A stretch of 40,199 nt of DNA from JAUVZF01 sp035529015. GTDB lineage: Bacteria; Planctomycetota; Phycisphaerae; FEN-1346. The position numbers and the translations under genes were made by a program. This document shows, one piece after another, positions 6,986-15,313 of this stretch (positions are counted from its first letter, which is position 1; the number at the start of each line of letters is the position of its first letter). The stretch is from positions 1 through 40,199 of the forward strand of contig DATKXP010000276.1 in assembly GCA_035529015.1 (NCBI GenBank). Direction: 5' to 3'. The notes under the pieces were generated by a model. The model searched no databases and had not been told where the DNA came from. It saw only the letters and a list, made by a program, of their open reading frames with translations.

Positions 6986-8476
6986 TTACTCCCGCGTGGC
7001 GGCCTTGGGCGATTCGCTGTAGACGACCAGCGCCGGCAGGCGCTCATATTCGTCCACTTCCTTCGGAACGTTCTCGGCCGGGTCGTGGAACCACGCCAGG
7101 AGGAACGGCCCATCGCCCTCGCGCCGGTCGGAATCCCACCACTTGAGGCTCCTGCCCGCATAGGCCACATTCGGATCGTCGCTCCCCTGCCACTCGACGG
7201 CCCAGGCGTCAAGGGTCTGCGACTGGCCGGCGGCGTCGGTCGCGCGGCTGCCCTCGACCAGCAATCCCTTGATGAGGTCCGCTCGACCGGACAGGTTCCC
7301 CAGGGCGGCTTGACTTGGGTCGTGGCCTCCCGTGCCGAAGGCGGCGCGCTGCCATGAGAAGGAATGAACGACCACCCGCGGGCGCGAGGTCCGCAGGCTG
7401 TAGTCCCATCCCCTGGCGTCATGGCCGCGCTCCCTGTAGAGCACTGCGTACGGCCGAAAGAGGTCCTCCGATGAGTCCAGCACGAGAACCGGAAGCATGT
7501 GTGAAACAGGAGAGTACTCGGCCACCGCCCGGCCACGAGACTCGAGCATCGCCAAGTGTTCGACGCCGAAGTCATCTGAGGCCGGCTGTGCATAGAATAC
7601 GCGCGCCTCGCGCAGACGCGTATCCCTCAGGCCGCCAAGGAACAGAAGAATCGCCACGGCAGTGACTGACAGCAGTGCCATTGTGGAAGCGCGGCCGAAC
7701 GTGCGGTGACGCAAGGTCAACACCGCGCTAGCCAACACCGCCAGTACCAGGAGGACCAAGCCGAGCCAGAGACGCCAGAAATCCGCAGCCGACCAACTCT
7801 CGCGCCTCAGCAGGCGGAAGGTTCGTGGTTGCACAATCTCTCGGATACCTTGCGGGAACCGGACCGCAGAAATCCTTGCATCAGGTTCTTCTAAATAAAG
7901 CAAGACGATGGGCCAGTCTAGCCTACCATAGGCGTCGGGTTTAGCTAACACGGCCGCATCAAGCATGCCGGCCATGACCATCTCGCACAGATCGGGTTCA
8001 GGTCGCCTGAGCACACGAAGCGACTGACGCCGAAGGGCCTTGCACAGTTGCTTCATCAGGGCCGGTTCTGGTTCACGTGGGTCAATGGGAACAAGCTCGT
8101 GTGTGGCTGCAAGGCAGAGCAAGCCAGTTTCCTTCGGCAGTGGGCGCACTCCAGACAAGACAACACGCTTGCGGTCCACCTCGCGTCCGTAGCGGTCAAG
8201 GAACTCGACTGTGAGGGTTAGATCAGCGCCGGTGTAGTAGACCGGCAATATCAGCGGGCACTTCGCGGCAGCGGCGAAGAGCTGCTGGGAGTGCATGTCA
8301 ACAGGGCCCCCGGTGGTGATGTACACACCGACGACGTGCTTGTCCGTCTGGTTCGTGACTTCGAACGTCACCGGCACGTAGGCGCCGACGCGGGCCCAGC
8401 CGTCGGTGATGTCGAGGGAGGCCGTGACGTCCACACCTTGGGCGAGGGCGGGTGAGGCGATGAGGATGGCAACCAT
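6986..8476 (-). CDS. Two-helix membrane protein of unknown function
   Basis: I do not recognise the family. With the ATG at 8476 the product has 496 residues. It begins with the hydrophobic stretch MVAILIASPALAQG, then a domain starting VDVTASLDITDGWARVGAY and continuing into VTFEVTN, resembling beta-sandwich N-termini of planctomycete membrane proteins. Two transmembrane helices lie near residues 236-255 and 263-282, followed by a soluble C-terminal domain of about 210 residues rich in Trp and Arg. The start is uncertain. The ATG has no ribosome site and almost no n-region. GTG at 8479 or 8533 would add residues encoded by repeats and supply basic residues. Base composition around 7840-7960 looks less GC-rich than the neighbours. 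Confidence 0.6.
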   Translation of the reverse strand: MVAILIASPALAQGVDVTASLDITDGWARVGAYVPVTFEVTNQTDKHVVGVYITTGGPVDMHSQQLFAAAAKCPLILPVYYTGADLTLTVEFLDRYGREVDRKRVVLSGVRPLPKETGLLCLAATHELVPIDPREPEPALMKQLCKALRRQSLRVLRRPEPDLCEMVMAGMLDAAVLAKPDAYGRLDWPIVLLYLEEPDARISAVRFPQGIREIVQPRTFRLLRRESWSAADFWRLWLGLVLLVLAVLASAVLTLRHRTFGRASTMALLSVTAVAILLFLGGLRDTRLREARVFYAQPASDDFGVEHLAMLESRGRAVAEYSPVSHMLPVLVLDSSEDLFRPYAVLYRERGHDARGWDYSLRTSRPRVVVHSFSWQRAAFGTGGHDPSQAALGNLSGRADLIKGLLVEGSRATDAAGQSQTLDAWAVEWQGSDDPNVAYAGRSLKWWDSDRREGDGPFLLAWFHDPAENVPKEVDEYERLPALVVYSESPKAATRE

Positions 8477-8479
8477 CAC

Positions 8480-8630
8480 GTAGGCCGGGGCGCGCCCCGG
8501 CGCTTTGGCGCCAACGCGTGATTGCCGGGGCACGGCCCGGCCTACAGCTGCAAGATGGGAGGAGCACTGGCTGGCAAGCAGCCAGTGGCACCCGCTATGG
8601 GATAGGTGCCGGGGCACGCCCCGGCCTACA
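8480..8630. repeat. Cluster of REP-like palindromes
   Basis: Four hairpin units fill the gap between two minus-strand genes. Unit B1 is an 18-bp perfect palindrome (8484-8501) preceded by TAG. Units B2 (8523-8546) and B3 (8607-8630) are direct repeats of TGCCGGGGCAC plus a CCCGGCCTACA end, differing at one of 24 positions and inverted relative to B1. Between them is a perfect 8-bp hairpin, ACTGGCTG/CAGCCAGT (8566-8573, 8579-8586), followed by GGCACCCG. It sits within a few bases of the start of one gene and the stop of the next. Confidence 0.75.
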
Positions 8631-8637
8631 TGGGCGG

Positions 8638-10608
8638 TCACGGCATCCCTCCGGTCGTTTCCAGGACGCGCCAAATATGGATCGCCGCGGCGACGGACCA
8701 GGCTTGGGCGATGCAGCCGCCGGGTCGGTGCGGCGGGTCGCCGTCGAAGACCTCGCTGATGAAGCCGAGGCCCGCCTCGTCCATCGTCACCAGAAGGTCC
8801 TCCAGAATCTGCCGCGCCTGGGCCCGGGCTCGCTCGGGGGGCTCCACGACGAAGAGGGCGTCCACGTACGGCCCCAGGAGCCACGGCCACACCGTCCCTT
8901 GATGGTAGGCCGCGTCCCGCTCGTCGGGCCCGCCGCCGTACGTTCCTTTATACGAGGAATCGCCCGGTGCGAGCGTCCGCAGACCGCGCGGCGTCATGAG
9001 TTTCGCACAGACGGTCCGGACAACGGACTTCGCGCGCTTCCCCGCAAGCGGTGCGTGCGGCAGGCCGACGGCGAAGATCTGGTTCGGCCGGATGGCCGGG
9101 TCGCGCCGCCCGTCGGGGAAGACGCAGTCGTAGAGGCACTTGGCCCCATCGTTCCAGAAGAGGTCCTCGAAGGCGTCGCGAGCCCGTTCGCGCAGGGCGC
9201 ACGGCGCGGGCGGCGTTTCGCCCAGCACCTCGGCCATCTCCTCGGCGAGGGCGAGCCCGGATAGCCACAGGGCCTGGATCTCGACGGGTTTGCCGAAGCG
9301 CGGCGTGACCGGTTTTCCATCGCTTGTTCGGGCGTCCATCCACGTCAGTTGCGTGTCCACGGAGCCTGCGGCGACGAGGCCGTCGGCGTCGGCGTGGATG
9401 CCGAAGCGTGTGCCGGCGGCGTAGTGCTCGACGATCCGGCAAGCGGCCGGCCACAAGCACTCGCGGACGCCCGCCGCGCTGCCCCCGGCCTTCTGATACG
9501 CCGCTAGGGCCTGAAGGTACCACAGGCTGGCATCGACGGTGTTGTACGACGGTTCACCCGTCCGCTCGTCGAAGCGGTTGGGGATCATGCCTTCGCTCGC
9601 GGCCGAGGCGAAGGCCTTCAGGACCTTCCCGGCCGCCTCGAGCCGACCCGTCTCAATGGCCAGACCCGGCAAGGCGATCATGGCGTCGCGGCCCCAGTCG
9701 GCGAACCAGGGGTAGCCGGCGATGACGGTCATCAGGTCCTCACCGCCGACGCAGCGCCTGACGAGGAAGGCGTCGGCGGCGCGGACGAGGCGCTCAACGG
9801 GGGTGCCCGCCGGCAAAGGCTCGTCGGCGGGGCGAACAACGCACGCCCGGGCAAGGCCGGCCGTGGCACACACTTGCTGTGGCGGATCGAAGGAGCAGAA
9901 GAGCCGACATCCTCCGTTGCCTTGGCCGCGGATCGTCCAGCGGCCCGGGGCGAGGAGGTCCTGGGTGAAGTCGAAGCCGCGCTCGCGCTCAACGCGGAGC
10001 ACGACGCCCTCGTACCACGTGGTGTTGACGGCGGCGGCAGCCTCTGCGGCGTCGGTCCAAATGAAGACGCCCGGCATGCCATCCGAGAGGACGTGGAAGC
10101 CGCAAGTGCTCTGGGCCATCTCGACACGGACGGTCTCACGCGTCCGGGCCAGGGCGTGCATCGACCGCAGGGCGAGCATCGGGGCCAGGTCGAGCGTCCA
10201 GTCGCCGTCGCCCTCGACCTCGTAGGTAAGGCAGACGCCCCCGCCTTCGGAGAGCAGCACGACGTGGCGACCGACCGTCACGCCTGCGGCGCGGGAGACG
10301 AGTCGCGGAACGGAACCCGCCTCGAACCCCTCGGCCACGACAGAGCCGTCGGGATGAAAGCCGCCTGAGTACTCGGTGGTCGAGAGCCAGGTCTCGCCGT
10401 CGGCCGTGATGAGCCGTTCGTCCATGTGCGAGAGGACGACCTGCCGCGCGAGCGGCGCCCGCAGGGCCGGCACCCACAGGCCGTGGTAGCGGCGCGTCGG
10501 GCACAGGAAGACGGTGGACGAGGCGTACCCGCCGGCGCCGTCGGCGAGGAGCCACTCCACGGTGAGGGCCCGGTCGCGGTCGCGAAGGTGGGCGGCGTCG
10601 AGGTACAA
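8638..10608 (-). CDS. Glycogen debranching enzyme (amylo-alpha-1,6-glucosidase type)
   Basis: Hydrolyses alpha-1,6 branch points of glycogen or limit dextrins in the cytoplasm. The 656-residue protein has the N-terminal GDE domain signature EWLLADGAGGYASSTV and TRRYHGLWVPA, then a C-terminal (alpha/alpha)6 barrel of GH133 type. Barrel landmarks are YPWFADWGRDAMIALPGL, GMIPNRFDE, YNTVDASLWYLQAL, WMDAR and YHQGTVWPWLLGPYVDA. The TTG at 10608 follows AAAGG by 8 nt and gives MYLDAAHLRDRD. A longer in-frame TTG at 10641 lies inside a hairpin repeat and is less likely. It lies 57 nt downstream of the GH15-ferredoxin gene, so the two are probably cotranscribed for glycogen breakdown. Confidence 0.9.
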   Translation of the reverse strand: MYLDAAHLRDRDRALTVEWLLADGAGGYASSTVFLCPTRRYHGLWVPALRAPLARQVVLSHMDERLITADGETWLSTTEYSGGFHPDGSVVAEGFEAGSVPRLVSRAAGVTVGRHVVLLSEGGGVCLTYEVEGDGDWTLDLAPMLALRSMHALARTRETVRVEMAQSTCGFHVLSDGMPGVFIWTDAAEAAAAVNTTWYEGVVLRVERERGFDFTQDLLAPGRWTIRGQGNGGCRLFCSFDPPQQVCATAGLARACVVRPADEPLPAGTPVERLVRAADAFLVRRCVGGEDLMTVIAGYPWFADWGRDAMIALPGLAIETGRLEAAGKVLKAFASAASEGMIPNRFDERTGEPSYNTVDASLWYLQALAAYQKAGGSAAGVRECLWPAACRIVEHYAAGTRFGIHADADGLVAAGSVDTQLTWMDARTSDGKPVTPRFGKPVEIQALWLSGLALAEEMAEVLGETPPAPCALRERARDAFEDLFWNDGAKCLYDCVFPDGRRDPAIRPNQIFAVGLPHAPLAGKRAKSVVRTVCAKLMTPRGLRTLAPGDSSYKGTYGGGPDERDAAYHQGTVWPWLLGPYVDALFVVEPPERARAQARQILEDLLVTMDEAGLGFISEVFDGDPPHRPGGCIAQAWSVAAAIHIWRVLETTGGMP

Positions 10609-10631
10609 GGTCGTTGCCTTTCGACGGCACG

Positions 10632-10657
10632 CGCGGGGCAAGCCCCGCGGCTAACAT
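10632..10657. repeat. CATGTTAG hairpin repeat, copy 2
   Basis: Perfect 7-bp stem CGCGGGG (10632-10638) and CCCCGCG (10643-10649) with a CAAG loop, read as the stable CUUG tetraloop on the minus-strand transcript, followed by GCTAACATG. It matches the repeat at 4920-4943. It lies between the GH15-ferredoxin stop and the debranching-enzyme start, where it could stabilise or process the shared message. Confidence 0.6.
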
Positions 10658-10665
10658 GGCGCCCT

Positions 10666-13050
10666 TCAGGCCTGTGTATCGGCGTCGGTGCTGTTGGCCT
10701 CGGCGCTGTCGTCGTCAGCATCGTCGCCGGGCTCGATCTCGACGTGGATGGCGCCGATGGGGCAGTAGGTGACGCACTCGCGGCACAGGACACAGGTGGC
10801 CAGCCGCCGGACGCTGATGAACGACTTGTCGTTGCACATCTCGAAGACCTTCGGCTGGCACCGCGCCAGGCACACGCCGCAGCCGAGGCAATCGCGCGTA
10901 TTGACCGAAAGGGTAATCCGCCGGCCGTCGTCGTTGAAGGTAGCGACGCTCACAAGGTCGGGCGTTTGCTCATCGGTCTCGAAGACCTCGTGGGCCTGCT
11001 GCCAGGAATGGCTGCGGATCTGGTGCCGTCCGCCGCGGTCAAGACGGAAAATGCTGCGGCCGCACGTGGGGCACCGGTGCAGGTCCTCGAGTTTCTGAAG
11101 GTACTTGACGAGCGTCAGGGCGAACGTGCCGTGGCTCCACGTGAGGGGGCTCACCGACAGCGGCATGTTGGTGTAGGGGTCCACCTGCTCAGCCAGGACG
11201 CCCGAGGGGAGGGCGTGCCCGGCGACCCACTCGAAGATGGGCACCGCCTCCTTGAGTTCCTCGATCGTCGAGCCGCGCGCGATGTAGTAGTCAGCCAGCC
11301 AGATGGTGCAGACGAACCAGGGGTTGCCCGGCACGCCGCGCCGGTCGGTCGAAGCGCGGTAGTAGGTGTCGTTCTCGTATCGGGCGATGCCGCCGACGGG
11401 CGTCTTGACCCAAAGGGCACGGGCGACGGCGTCCATGGTGGCGACGACACGCGGGTCGTTGGCCTCGAAGGCGTGGAACTTGAAGACGGCGAAGAGGCTG
11501 GCGTCGATGGTGGTGTCGGCCTCCATCTCACCGCTTTCATTAGGGACGAGGCGCCGGACGAAGCGGCCGTGCTCGTCGCTCCAGAGGTGCTTGGCCATGG
11601 CGTCTCGCACTTCTTCGGCCGCGCGGTCGTATCGGTCGGCCAGGTCGGCGTCGCCGAAGACACGGGCGAAGTTGCGGGACGCCACCAATCCGCCGTAGAC
11701 GGTGGCGCACGTGTAGGTGTGGACGCCGTACCGCTCTTCCCACAGGTCGTACGACGGTTTGGGCAGGCCGGTCTCGGGGTCGCGGAACTCGACCATGAAA
11801 TCGGCCGCCCCGAGGATGAGCGAGTAGTAGAGCGGCCGCACGTACTCCACGTCTTTGTAGTGCCAGAAGTGCCGCCACAGGGCCCACAGGACCAGCGCCG
11901 TCTGGTCTTCCTGGATGGGCAGGCGCGTCTTGCCGTCCACCATCCAGGGGTGCCACGAGGAGGCGGGCGTGCCGTCGGGATTGTACTTGTGCAGCAGGTA
12001 GCCCTCTTCGGTCAGGAGGTCACGGCACTGGGCGTAGAAGCGCCGGGTGATGTCGGGGAACCCCGCCAGATCGAGGGCGTGGCAGACAAGTGCCCCGTCG
12101 CGCGGCCACATGTAGGAGTACGTGTCGCGCGAGAACTGGAGGACGTCGCTGTCGTTGGCCGCGATGACGGCGCCGCGGTTGTCGATCTGCGTTCGGATGA
12201 TGAGCAGGCTCCGCTTGAACAGGTCCTGGACGGCCTGCGGCAGGTTGCCGAAGTTATGAGCCGGGCCGTTGACCCAGGCTCGCCAGTAGCCGATCGTCCG
12301 CTCGAGCATCCCCGCCGGGGTACGGTCCTTGAGCACGCCGTACAGTTCGCGCAGTTCCTCATACGACTGGGCGACCACGAAGTAGTAGTAGAAGATGCCG
12401 TCGCCGCCGGCTTCGAGGTCCATGGCGATGCCGATGGTGGAATCGACGGCCCCCTGGCTGATGGGGTTGGCCGAGAGGCGCCCGTCTTCGGCATCGCGCC
12501 ACGTGCCTTCGGCCCCCCGGAACCCGCACGTGCCGGTGGCGAACAGTTCGACGCCGTGCCGGTCGGTACCGGATTGCGTGCGGCAGAGGCCGACCAGGAT
12601 GTATCGGGCGCCGCGGTAGTGGATGACGGCGCTTAGACGCGGGTCGTAGTAGGCCGTGTCGCCGACCTTGGCCCCATACATCGACAGGTCCTGCTGGAAG
12701 AACACGCGGACTTCCCGAGGGTGGTCGGCCAGGTTGGTCACCCGGACCCTGCGGATGTAGGCGTTGCGGTTGAAGTCCACGGCGTCGTTGCATTCAAGAC
12801 GGACACCGAGGTCGGCGTGGGTGAGCACCACGTCGGTGACGAGGGTCTCCTTCAGGTAGCCGAGTTGCTTCTCCCACCCGTCGTCGGCGGTCCAGGCGAG
12901 GTGGCCGTCGGTCCAGACGCCGAAGCGGCACGGCCCCCACCCGGCGTGGTTCTCCTGGCCGACGAAGGGGAAGTAGAGGTCGCGGATCTGGTAATCAGCG
13001 TCGAACGCGATAAGCAGGTTGCCGTTGCCGACGGGAATGTCGCGCGGCAC
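10666..13050 (-). CDS. GH15 glucoamylase-type hydrolase fused to a 2[4Fe-4S] ferredoxin domain
   Basis: The 794-residue product starts at GTG 13050 with GGAG 7 nt upstream (MPRDIPVGNGNLLIAFDADY). Residues 1 to about 650 are a complete GH15 enzyme: N-terminal beta-sandwich, then the (alpha/alpha)6 barrel with YSYMWPRDGALV, LPIQEDQTALVLWA, LWEERYG (acid candidate Glu438) and GVLAEQVDP (base candidate Glu621), ending PLTWSHGTFALTLVKYL. A CPTCG knuckle follows (C660, C663). The last 80 residues hold two ferredoxin motifs, C721-C724-C727-C731 and C753-C756-C759-C763, the latter with YCPIGAI. The tail is acidic. No stop or frame change separates the domains. There is no signal peptide. GH15 members release glucose from alpha-glucans; the redox role is unknown. 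Confidence 0.88.
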   Translation of the reverse strand: MPRDIPVGNGNLLIAFDADYQIRDLYFPFVGQENHAGWGPCRFGVWTDGHLAWTADDGWEKQLGYLKETLVTDVVLTHADLGVRLECNDAVDFNRNAYIRRVRVTNLADHPREVRVFFQQDLSMYGAKVGDTAYYDPRLSAVIHYRGARYILVGLCRTQSGTDRHGVELFATGTCGFRGAEGTWRDAEDGRLSANPISQGAVDSTIGIAMDLEAGGDGIFYYYFVVAQSYEELRELYGVLKDRTPAGMLERTIGYWRAWVNGPAHNFGNLPQAVQDLFKRSLLIIRTQIDNRGAVIAANDSDVLQFSRDTYSYMWPRDGALVCHALDLAGFPDITRRFYAQCRDLLTEEGYLLHKYNPDGTPASSWHPWMVDGKTRLPIQEDQTALVLWALWRHFWHYKDVEYVRPLYYSLILGAADFMVEFRDPETGLPKPSYDLWEERYGVHTYTCATVYGGLVASRNFARVFGDADLADRYDRAAEEVRDAMAKHLWSDEHGRFVRRLVPNESGEMEADTTIDASLFAVFKFHAFEANDPRVVATMDAVARALWVKTPVGGIARYENDTYYRASTDRRGVPGNPWFVCTIWLADYYIARGSTIEELKEAVPIFEWVAGHALPSGVLAEQVDPYTNMPLSVSPLTWSHGTFALTLVKYLQKLEDLHRCPTCGRSIFRLDRGGRHQIRSHSWQQAHEVFETDEQTPDLVSVATFNDDGRRITLSVNTRDCLGCGVCLARCQPKVFEMCNDKSFISVRRLATCVLCRECVTYCPIGAIHVEIEPGDDADDDSAEANSTDADTQA

Positions 13051-13395
13051 GTTCTGTCTCCGACACCCGGCCCCACACCTGCTGGGCGACGCAGCGCCCT
13101 TATCCCTCGCAACAGCGCCGGCGCGGGGGACGGACGCCTGCGTCGCACGAGCCGGCACGGCGATTATACGCAGGCCCGCTCGACAATGCAACGGCGGTGG
13201 AGGCCGATTCGTCGCGGCGCGAACGCGCGGGTGCCGGCGGCGCTTGCGTCTGGCCGAGCGCGACGGAATCCTCCATCGGGACCGCCGGCAAATCCCGATT
13301 GTTCCTTGAGGGTCGGACGCCGTCTGGCCGATATCGACAATGAATCGCTCCGGGGCGAAGTCACGCGCCGCCCCCTCCCTGGAAGTGAGCCTCGC
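13051..13395. other. Divergent intergenic region, GH15-ferredoxin / glmS
   Basis: 345 bp with no supported coding sequence. It holds the minus-strand promoter at 13163-13191 and a roughly 106-nt leader for the GH15-ferredoxin gene. On the glmS side only a weak -10-like GATATC occurs near 13330, and the ribosome-binding site before the glmS ATG is poor. No glmS ribozyme core was recognised. The stretch near 13196-13260 is very rich in CG-containing repeats but shows no strong hairpin with a T-run. Confidence 0.5.
13163..13191 (-). promoter_or_regulatory. Promoter for the GH15-ferredoxin/debranching operon
   Basis: Minus-strand perfect TATAAT (13163-13168), 17-nt spacer and TTGCAT (13186-13191). 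The -35 hexamer is only 3 of 6, which would fit weak or activator-dependent transcription. The predicted start near 13156 leaves a leader of about 106 nt before the GTG at 13050. Confidence 0.55.
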
Positions 13396-15228
13396 ATGTG
13401 CGGCATCGTCGGATACATCGGAAACAAACAGGCCTACCCCATCCTGCTGGAAGGTCTGAAGCGCCTGGAGTACCGCGGCTACGATTCGGCCGGTGTCGCG
13501 CTTCGGCAGAACGGCGACGGGCGGCTGGCCGTCGTCAAGGCGAAGGGCCGGATCAGCGAACTCGAGGCGATCATGCAGGACCGCAACACGGAGGGCACGC
13601 TCGGCATCGCCCACACCCGATGGGCGACCCACGGCGCGCCGAACGACGTGAACGCCCATCCGCATACCGACGGCTCGGGCCGTTTGGCCGTCGTCCACAA
13701 CGGCATCATCGAGAACTGGGTGGCGCTGCGGCAACTGCTGGAGAGCGAGGGCGCCAGGTTCCGCAGCGACACCGACACCGAGGTCCTCGCCCACCTGTTC
13801 GCCCGTTACTACGACGGCAACATCGAGAAGGCCGTGCAAGAGGGTCTGCGGGAGGTACGCGGCGCCTACGGCATCGCCGTCGTCCACGCCGACGAGCCGG
13901 ACGTGCTGGTCGCGGCCCGTAACGGGTCGCCGCTGATCATCGGCGTCGGCGAAGAGGAGTACATCGTCGCCAGCGACGCCTCGGCCATCATCGAGCACAC
14001 CACCAACGTCATCTACCTCGAAGACAACGAGATGGCCACGCTGCGACGCGACGGCCTGGCCACCACCACCATCGACGCCGTGCCCACCCACAAAGAGGTC
14101 CAGCAGGTCGAATGGACCCTCGAGCAGATCGAGAAGAAGGGCTACTCGCACTTCATGCTCAAGGAGATCATGGAGCAGGCGGAGAGCCTCTCGGACACGA
14201 TGCGCGGCCGTCTCGACGCCTCGGCCGGCGAGGTGCACCTTGGCGGCATCAGCGACATCGCCAAGCCCCTGGCCCACGCGCGGCGGATCATCCTGACGGC
14301 CTGCGGCACGGCGTGGCACGCGGGCCTGGTGGGCGAGTTCCTCTTCGAGGACCTGGCGCGCATCCCCACCGAGGTCGAGTACGCCAGCGAGTTCCGCTAC
14401 CGCAACCCCATCATCGACGAGGGAACGGTCGTCATCTGCATCAGCCAGAGCGGCGAGACCGCCGATACCCTGGCCGCCATGCGCGAGGCCCGCCTTAAGG
14501 GCGCCCTGGCCATCGGCATCGTCAACGTGGTCGGCAGCACCATCGCCCGAGAGACCGACGCAGGGGTGTACCTCCACTGCGGGCCGGAGATCGGCGTCGC
14601 ATCGACCAAGGCCTTCACCAGCCAGTTGGTGGTTTTGATCATGACGGCCATGTACCTGGGCCGGCGGCGGCACCTGGCGTCGCAGGAGGCACGCGAGATC
14701 ATCAAGGGCCTGCAGGCGGTGCCCGACCAGGTGCGTGGCGTGCTGAACCTCGACCAGCAGATCCAGGAAGTCGCCGCCGCCTACGCACAGTGCCCGAACT
14801 GGCTGTACCTGGGTCGCGGCCACAACTATCCGGTAGCGCTGGAAGGGGCGCTGAAACTCAAGGAGATCTCCTACGTCCACGCCGAAGGGCTGCCGGCCGC
14901 CGAGATGAAACACGGCCCCATCGCCCTGATCACCGACGAGATGCCCGTTGTCTTCCTCGCGAACCGCGGCCTCCAGTACGAGAAGGTCCTGTCGAACATG
15001 GAGGAGGTCCGCAGCCGCGGCGGCCGCATCATCGCCATCGCCACCGAGGGCGACGCCGAGATCACCCGCCTGGCCGAACACGTTCTCTACGTGCCCGACG
15101 TGCGCGAACCGTTCCAGCCGATCCTGAACGTCGTCCCCCTGCAACTGCTGGCCTACCACGTCGCCGTCCTTCGCGGCTGCGCCGTCGATAAGCCGCGCAA
15201 CCTGGCCAAGAGCGTGACGGTCGAGTGA
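13396..15228 (+). CDS. glmS: Glutamine--fructose-6-phosphate aminotransferase (isomerising)
   Basis: Makes glucosamine-6-phosphate from fructose-6-phosphate and glutamine, the first step towards UDP-GlcNAc for cell-wall and surface glycans. The 610-residue protein matches the usual length of about 609. Cys2 of MCGIVGYIG is the glutaminase nucleophile. RLEYRGYDSAG and HTRWATHG follow in the class II amidotransferase domain. Two SIS sugar-isomerase domains follow, with CGTAWHAG, SQSGETADTL, ASTKAFTSQ, LGRGHNYPVALEGALKLKEISY and the terminal PRNLAKSVTVE. It is the only plus-strand gene of its type here and stands alone, with a homocysteine methyltransferase gene 85 nt downstream. Confidence 0.97.
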   Translation: MCGIVGYIGNKQAYPILLEGLKRLEYRGYDSAGVALRQNGDGRLAVVKAKGRISELEAIMQDRNTEGTLGIAHTRWATHGAPNDVNAHPHTDGSGRLAVVHNGIIENWVALRQLLESEGARFRSDTDTEVLAHLFARYYDGNIEKAVQEGLREVRGAYGIAVVHADEPDVLVAARNGSPLIIGVGEEEYIVASDASAIIEHTTNVIYLEDNEMATLRRDGLATTTIDAVPTHKEVQQVEWTLEQIEKKGYSHFMLKEIMEQAESLSDTMRGRLDASAGEVHLGGISDIAKPLAHARRIILTACGTAWHAGLVGEFLFEDLARIPTEVEYASEFRYRNPIIDEGTVVICISQSGETADTLAAMREARLKGALAIGIVNVVGSTIARETDAGVYLHCGPEIGVASTKAFTSQLVVLIMTAMYLGRRRHLASQEAREIIKGLQAVPDQVRGVLNLDQQIQEVAAAYAQCPNWLYLGRGHNYPVALEGALKLKEISYVHAEGLPAAEMKHGPIALITDEMPVVFLANRGLQYEKVLSNMEEVRSRGGRIIAIATEGDAEITRLAEHVLYVPDVREPFQPILNVVPLQLLAYHVAVLRGCAVDKPRNLAKSVTVE

Positions 15229-15252
15229 GCCACAGCCCGGCCGGTTACCGAC

Positions 15253-15281
15253 TTGCACTTCCCGGGCCCCGGCCGTATCGT
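15253..15281 (+). promoter_or_regulatory. Weak candidate promoter for the homocysteine methyltransferase gene
   Basis: TTGCAC (15253-15258), 17-nt spacer, TATCGT (15276-15281); 3 of 6 and 4 of 6 matches. It sits in the 85-nt gap after glmS. Read-through from glmS is equally possible, since no convincing terminator separates the two genes. Confidence 0.3.
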
Positions 15282-15313
15282 CGGGGTCGTCTTGATCCGG
15301 CGGAGAATCAGCC

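Noticed and set aside
8477..8890. N-terminal extension of the unknown membrane protein into the debranching-enzyme gene
   Set aside because: The added residues are antisense to a conserved GH133 domain and are low-complexity Arg/Pro/Gly sequence.
10426..12636. Plus-strand open frame of 736 codons
   Set aside because: Antisense shadow of the debranching enzyme and GH15-ferredoxin genes, with no recognisable domain.
13100..13395. glmS ribozyme upstream of glmS
   Set aside because: An AGCGCC-like string occurs near 13113, but the rest of the conserved core is absent and it is about 280 nt from the ATG.
15229..15313. Cobalamin or SAM riboswitch before the homocysteine methyltransferase gene
   Set aside because: The 85-nt gap is too short for a cobalamin riboswitch and no B12-box or SAM-I core was seen.
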